Of a stretch of DNA of 45,801 bases, positions 41,993 to 45,801 are shown one piece after another. The stretch is from Protostelium mycophagum (Eukaryota > Evosea > Variosea > Protosteliida > Protosteliaceae). How positions within the stretch are numbered: the stretch's first letter is position 1; every line of letters starts with the position of its first letter. Under the pieces are notes generated by a model. That model did no database searches and was not told the origin of the DNA. It saw only the letters and a program-made list of their open reading frames with translations. The position numbers and the translations under genes are program-made. Location of the stretch: contig MZNV01001346.1 of assembly GCA_002081555.1 (NCBI GenBank), positions 1 to 45,801 of the forward strand. The letters are read 5' to 3'.

Positions 41993-44900
41993 CTACATGA
42001 TGATGGCCGAATGATCGTCATGCATCGAACCTCTGGTCAATTTTTTGGTAGGTATCCTCACGTTTTGAAGGAACCATGACAACAGAAAGGCTGTTCCAGA
42101 AACAGGCACGAGCACTAAAAATAGAATCCTTATGGCGTGGTTGTACTCCGTGAAGACCTATTCCCAGTTGATTACGTCCATCTTCAACGTTGTAAACTCA
42201 CCACAATCTGCTGGTCAGGTGGTAGCTGCAGAATGCTCTTCCTAGTGAGGTTGTCTGTGGCTTTCAAAAAATCAATGTGATTGGAAAGCCACGTCTGGAT
42301 GATGATTTGAAAGATTTGAACCCCCAAAATCCCGCCAAAAGTTCTGAGAAATGAGTTGGCGGATACAACAGGGGGTAAGTCTGTCGGGTTGACCGAGGCT
42401 TGCAACATGATGACCAACACCTACGATGACGTCATCACGTGACAAAATGACGTCATCATGGGACAAGATGATATCATGACCAAGTAAGATAAGATGACGT
42501 CATCATGAGAAGTCGACATCGGCAGGCGGGAAAATGATGATCGGAGGAAATGAAGATGAAATTTGTGGAAAGTTCACCTGCATGGACAGTCCTAAGCCGA
42601 TTCCGACGAATGCTAGGAAAAAGAAAGTTGCGGCATAATTTGTCGACAAACTGAGTGTCGACAATAGCCCCACCCCAAGAGTTGTAAATGCAAGACCTAC
42701 GACTGGAAACGGCCACCCTATACCCCTCCTTGCCACATAAAATCCTACGGAATTTCAATGAAATTTCAAAAAATATAATTGAAAAAAATCCCAAAAATCC
42801 CTCTCAAATTTAAATTTAAAATTTAAATCAACAAAAACCTGAGGGCACAGAAGTGATGATTAGACCAAACATGAGTGGTAATAGCTTGACCCCAGATATA
42901 GTCGGGGAATCCCCTCTGATGATCTACAACTCCATAAATTTTTATCATTATATTTCAAAAAAATTGACTTTTCGAACAGTAGATCGTTGTAGTTCGTGAG
43001 ATTTCCGTGAAATTTCACCTGGAAATAGATGGGGAGGTAGGAGACACATCCTAGCAGTGTGAATCCTATTAGAAATATGATGATCTGAATGACACTGACG
43101 TGTAAGCTCTTAAACATACGTAATGGTATGACAGGTGCCTGTCAAAAAATAAATCGGAGAACTACAACGAGCCAGTTCTTGATTCAAATAAATCAAGATA
43201 TATCTTTTGGTATTTTTAGAGGAAGCACGTGGGTTGCCGTATCAATCACGGTTGTTAACGTCTCCAAAAACCAGTTGAACAAAGCATCAGAAGCGTCATG
43301 TGGTCCTTTTTTCAAAGATCCAATCACTGCACATTTGGACCACTTTACGGCAAAGCCGCACAGAAGATTTTCCCGGAAATATCGTGAGAAACTTTCATCT
43401 TGAAAAGACGTAAACCCACCCTCGCCAAAAATATCTCGTTAAGAAGGAATAAGATGAAGGCTCCACCACCACCACAGAACAGACCAATTATTTGAGACGA
43501 TCCCCAGGAGAAGGTTTTGTAGGACCCAAAACTGGATGCCAAAAGGGCGAGGAAGATGGAGGTAATCAACAGAAAAATACCTGAATTTTCTCAGAAGATC
43601 CGAAGAAAGTTCTGATGAAATTTCTGAGATTCTACAACGAGGATTTTGCCCGGAATTTTTTGAAGATTTTTTAAATTTTGACATTCTACAACGTTGTAGA
43701 GTGAGAAGGTGGAAACTTCACCTAAATAATCGACACGGGTGATCATCGTCGTCTTCTTTGCTGCTAAGTAAGACTCATCCTTCGTTGTAGATGGGAATGA
43801 CATGTTGGAAAGTTCTGACGGGATTTCAGAGAGGGCGGACCTTATGGCGATGCCTGACATTTCGGTTGAAATGATCTGACATCTGTCAGAGTATATTTTT
43901 AACAATAATCGGATACGATGACCAAGACTTTGGTGGAAATGAAAACAAAGTGCACGCAGCATTTGATCACAAAAATTCACTTGGTGGACATCCAAATAAA
44001 ATGCATACATCACACTTGGCGCAAGACACCAAAAGAAGCTGCACTCCAAACACTTTGTCACATTCACAACACGATACCATTACGCCGTACGTCGTCCCAC
44101 TGAAATCTCAATGAAATCTCACCTTATTTCTGGCGTTGTGTTCTTCTAATCTCATACTCCTCTCACTCTCATAATTTAAAAAATACCAAACGAGTAATAA
44201 GGCGGGAATCCCAATGGGTAGATTGATGAAAAAAATCAAGCGCCAAGTCGAGCCCTCCGCGATGAGACCTTGAGAGTGTCAGAAATGACGTTTACGTTTT
44301 GTTGCTATGGTGAGGGACGCGAATTTGGCGGGAAATTAGTCGAGGTGAATTCGTGTGTTGTGTTTTTGGCAGCTCTCAGCTGCAGAAGATTTTTTGACAA
44401 TAACAAATTTATTTTGTTTGACAGAACTTATTTTACAACTGTAGTGCAGTGATTTTATTCACAAAAATACGATTATTCTGTAAAGATAACGAGATATAAG
44501 AACTCACCCCCAAAGACAGGACCGCCGACAGTTGCCAGGCCAAAAACAAACCCCAAAACCCCTGTGAACCTGCCCCTATGATATTGTGGCACGATGTCAC
44601 TTATGATGATCTACAACCAGTCAGTTAAATCTCATCTATAGTTCTGTGGATCGACAATAAAAGGGATCGTTTATTCCCAACAAATAAAATTACTTTCTGC
44701 AGGAAAGTTCCATTGTTGGCTTTGCCACAAAAATATTTTTCAATGTTTTATTCTTATTATCTATTCATGGCAGCCGGAAACACATGCTCAACTTTGTGAT
44801 GTCTTTATGTCTCTGCTGCACCAAAACCCTCGAGATTCAACAAACTTACAGAACAGACTGAATAAATGGGCCCAGCACCGAGGCCTTGGATTCCTCTGAA

Positions 44901-45366
44901 AGTAACGAGAGAGATCATCTCGGGAGCGCTGCCACAGAGCGTAGATCCAAGCAAAAAAACGGCACCAGACAACAGCAGCAGGTTCTTTCGGCCAATGAGC
45001 TCACTGAGGAATCCGGTGATTGGGATCATGATGGCGGAGGCGATTAGATAGGCGTTGATTACCCAAGCATATAGGTCCTCACGAGATCAGAGATGTCATA
45101 AGCATTTGAGGTCTTTCGTTGACGATCATATCAAAGAAGAAAGCGAAAGCTTTTACGTAAAGAAAGAATATTCTGGAGGAAATGTGAACTCTTGCACTTA
45201 CAATTCTTCCAAAATCATTCGCAATGGTGGGTAAAGCGGTGGCGACTATTGTTGAGTCGAGTGTGGCTAAGAACATGATCAACATGAGCCCACCAAATGG
45301 AAGGTAGAACTCTTTTCGTCTATATCTAAATCGTGAAGTGTTGACTGATGGCTGCTTAAGATCCAA
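41993..45366 (-). CDS. MFS transporter, DHA2 (14-TM, EmrB/QacA) type
   Basis: A multi-exon minus-strand gene. The start has FGGLMLIMFLATLDSTIVAT with ALPTIANDFG (MFS motif D1 of the DHA families), then VINAYLIASAIMIPITGFLS, motif A-like GFLSELIGRKNLLL, FRGIQGLGAGPIY, ISDIVPQYHRGRFTGVLGF and motif C ATVGGPVFGG. Next are WRLIFFINLPIGIPALLLVW, and later ANSFLRTFGGILGVQIFQII and YNHAIRILFLVLVPVSGTAF. The tail KKLTRGSMHDDHSAIIM stops at 41993-41995. DHA2 proteins export drugs, metabolites or amines using the proton gradient; the substrate is unknown. No ATG is in frame directly upstream of 45366, so a further 5' exon is needed. Introns carry TGACGTCA copies and many GTTGTAGA words. Confidence 0.85.
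42427..42502. repeat. Cluster of three TGACGTCA palindromes
   Basis: TGACGTCA at 42427-42434, 42448-42455 and 42495-42502, each followed by TCA. It lies in an intron of the MFS gene. This is the CRE/ATF palindrome. See findings for the other copies. Confidence 0.7.
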
Positions 45367-45801
45367 TTGTATACTATTAAGATCTATCTGATCTTGTTCA
45401 GAATGAATTAGATCTTTTCAAAACAGACCTCAGGAAGAGGAACTTGAAACAATTAGATAAATTGCTACTATTAATTTCCAAGCAGAATCGGTTTGTGGGA
45501 GTTGTAGAATGTTAATTTTGGCCAATTCTCCCTGATAGAATTTTTAATTTATTTTTTATTTCACAAAGAATCCTTGAATCCGAGTTTTTCAAAAAGAAAA
45601 GATAAGGGGTGTTCTTTTAGACAGACCAAGAAGCCTTTCAATGTCTAAGAAGGTTGCTGGGTGTACCGGCCATTTGTTCAGGTGCGAAAATAACAGCCAA
45701 TTATTTATAATAAAGGAATGGAAGCATTGACGCCTTTAAAAGAATCTCCATCTATTAATGTTCGCACAGGCTGAACTCCCTCTCCAACAAGCCTCCCATC
45801 A
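45367..45801. other. 5' side of the MFS gene, no gene recognised
   Basis: 435 bp. It should hold the missing first exon and promoter of the MFS transporter. GTTGTAGA at 45501 and T-rich tracts are present. No convincing start exon was found. Confidence 0.35.

Noticed and set aside
1-45801. Search for tRNA genes, rRNA and CRISPR arrays
   Set aside because: No B-box-like GGTTCRA-N2-CC within a cloverleaf was seen. The GTTGTAGAT words are not regularly spaced with unique spacers, so they are not a CRISPR array. The genome is eukaryotic.
1-45801. Large transposable elements or integrated viral genes
   Set aside because: No transposase, reverse transcriptase, integrase, capsid or viral polymerase motif was recognised on either strand. 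Only short repeats were found.

Overview
The window is from a nuclear genome of a compact, intron-rich eukaryotic microbe. Almost every recognisable gene is cut into short exons by GT-AG introns that are mostly 37-50 nt long, with a few of 100-250 nt. Exon phases close exactly in the genes I assembled completely: C2 protein, RNA ligase, RAB23, cyclophilin, SDR, DOHH, glutaredoxin-like and the small secreted proteins. The gene mix suggests a free-living heterotrophic protist. It includes RAB23, an anoctamin, an SPX-EXS phosphate exporter, PUS10, deoxyhypusine hydroxylase, a secreted GH30-type galactanase and receptor-like membrane proteins. An amoebozoan (protosteloid-like) is my best guess, but it is an inference and cannot be proved from the sequence.

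Layout: 1-157 (-) is the 5' end of a secreted protein related to the large gene at 23.6 kb. 255-461 (+) is a small Cys-rich ORF. 588-1430 (+) is a small C2-domain protein. 1684-3586 (+) is a T4-Rnl-like RNA ligase. 3882-5064 (-) is RAB23. 5413-6434 (+) is a two-TM glycoprotein. 6781-7109 is a 165-bp tandem duplication. 7118-7668 (+) is an unresolved gene. 7758-10362 (-) is an anoctamin. 11154-11751 (+) is a small secreted protein. 12327-16806 (-) is an SPX-EXS (XPR1/SYG1) protein. 17803-18790 (-) is cyclophilin, divergent from PUS10 at 19049-22553 (+). 23646-27368 (+) is a large beta-helix-like ectodomain plus multi-TM protein. 27371-29134 (-) holds a small ORFan and a METTL-type methyltransferase. 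29518-30478 (+) holds two hypothetical genes. 30743-31114 (-) is a glutaredoxin-like gene, divergent from the SDR at 31278-32160 (+). 32311-34942 (+) is a GH30-like glycosidase. 34990-36749 (-) is a secreted orphan. 37022-38483 (+) is DOHH. About 38954-40789 (+) is an EGF-plus-multi-TM protein. 41014-41620 (+) is a paralogue of the 11.2 kb secreted protein. 41993-45366 (-) is a DHA2-type MFS transporter.

The genes look like independent single transcription units with divergent and convergent neighbours. Several are secreted or membrane proteins that could serve feeding and sensing: the galactanase, the two Cys-rich secreted paralogues, and the beta-helix and EGF multi-TM proteins.

The most unusual signal is not a gene. 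A small vocabulary of exact words recurs far above chance on both strands, mostly in introns: GTTGTAGAT (about 28 copies by eye), TTTGGCGGGAAA (7 exact copies), TGACGTCA (about 10), TGTCGACA-type sites, and small GC-rich hairpins. GTTGTAG also forms several 3' splice sites. All counts were made by eye.
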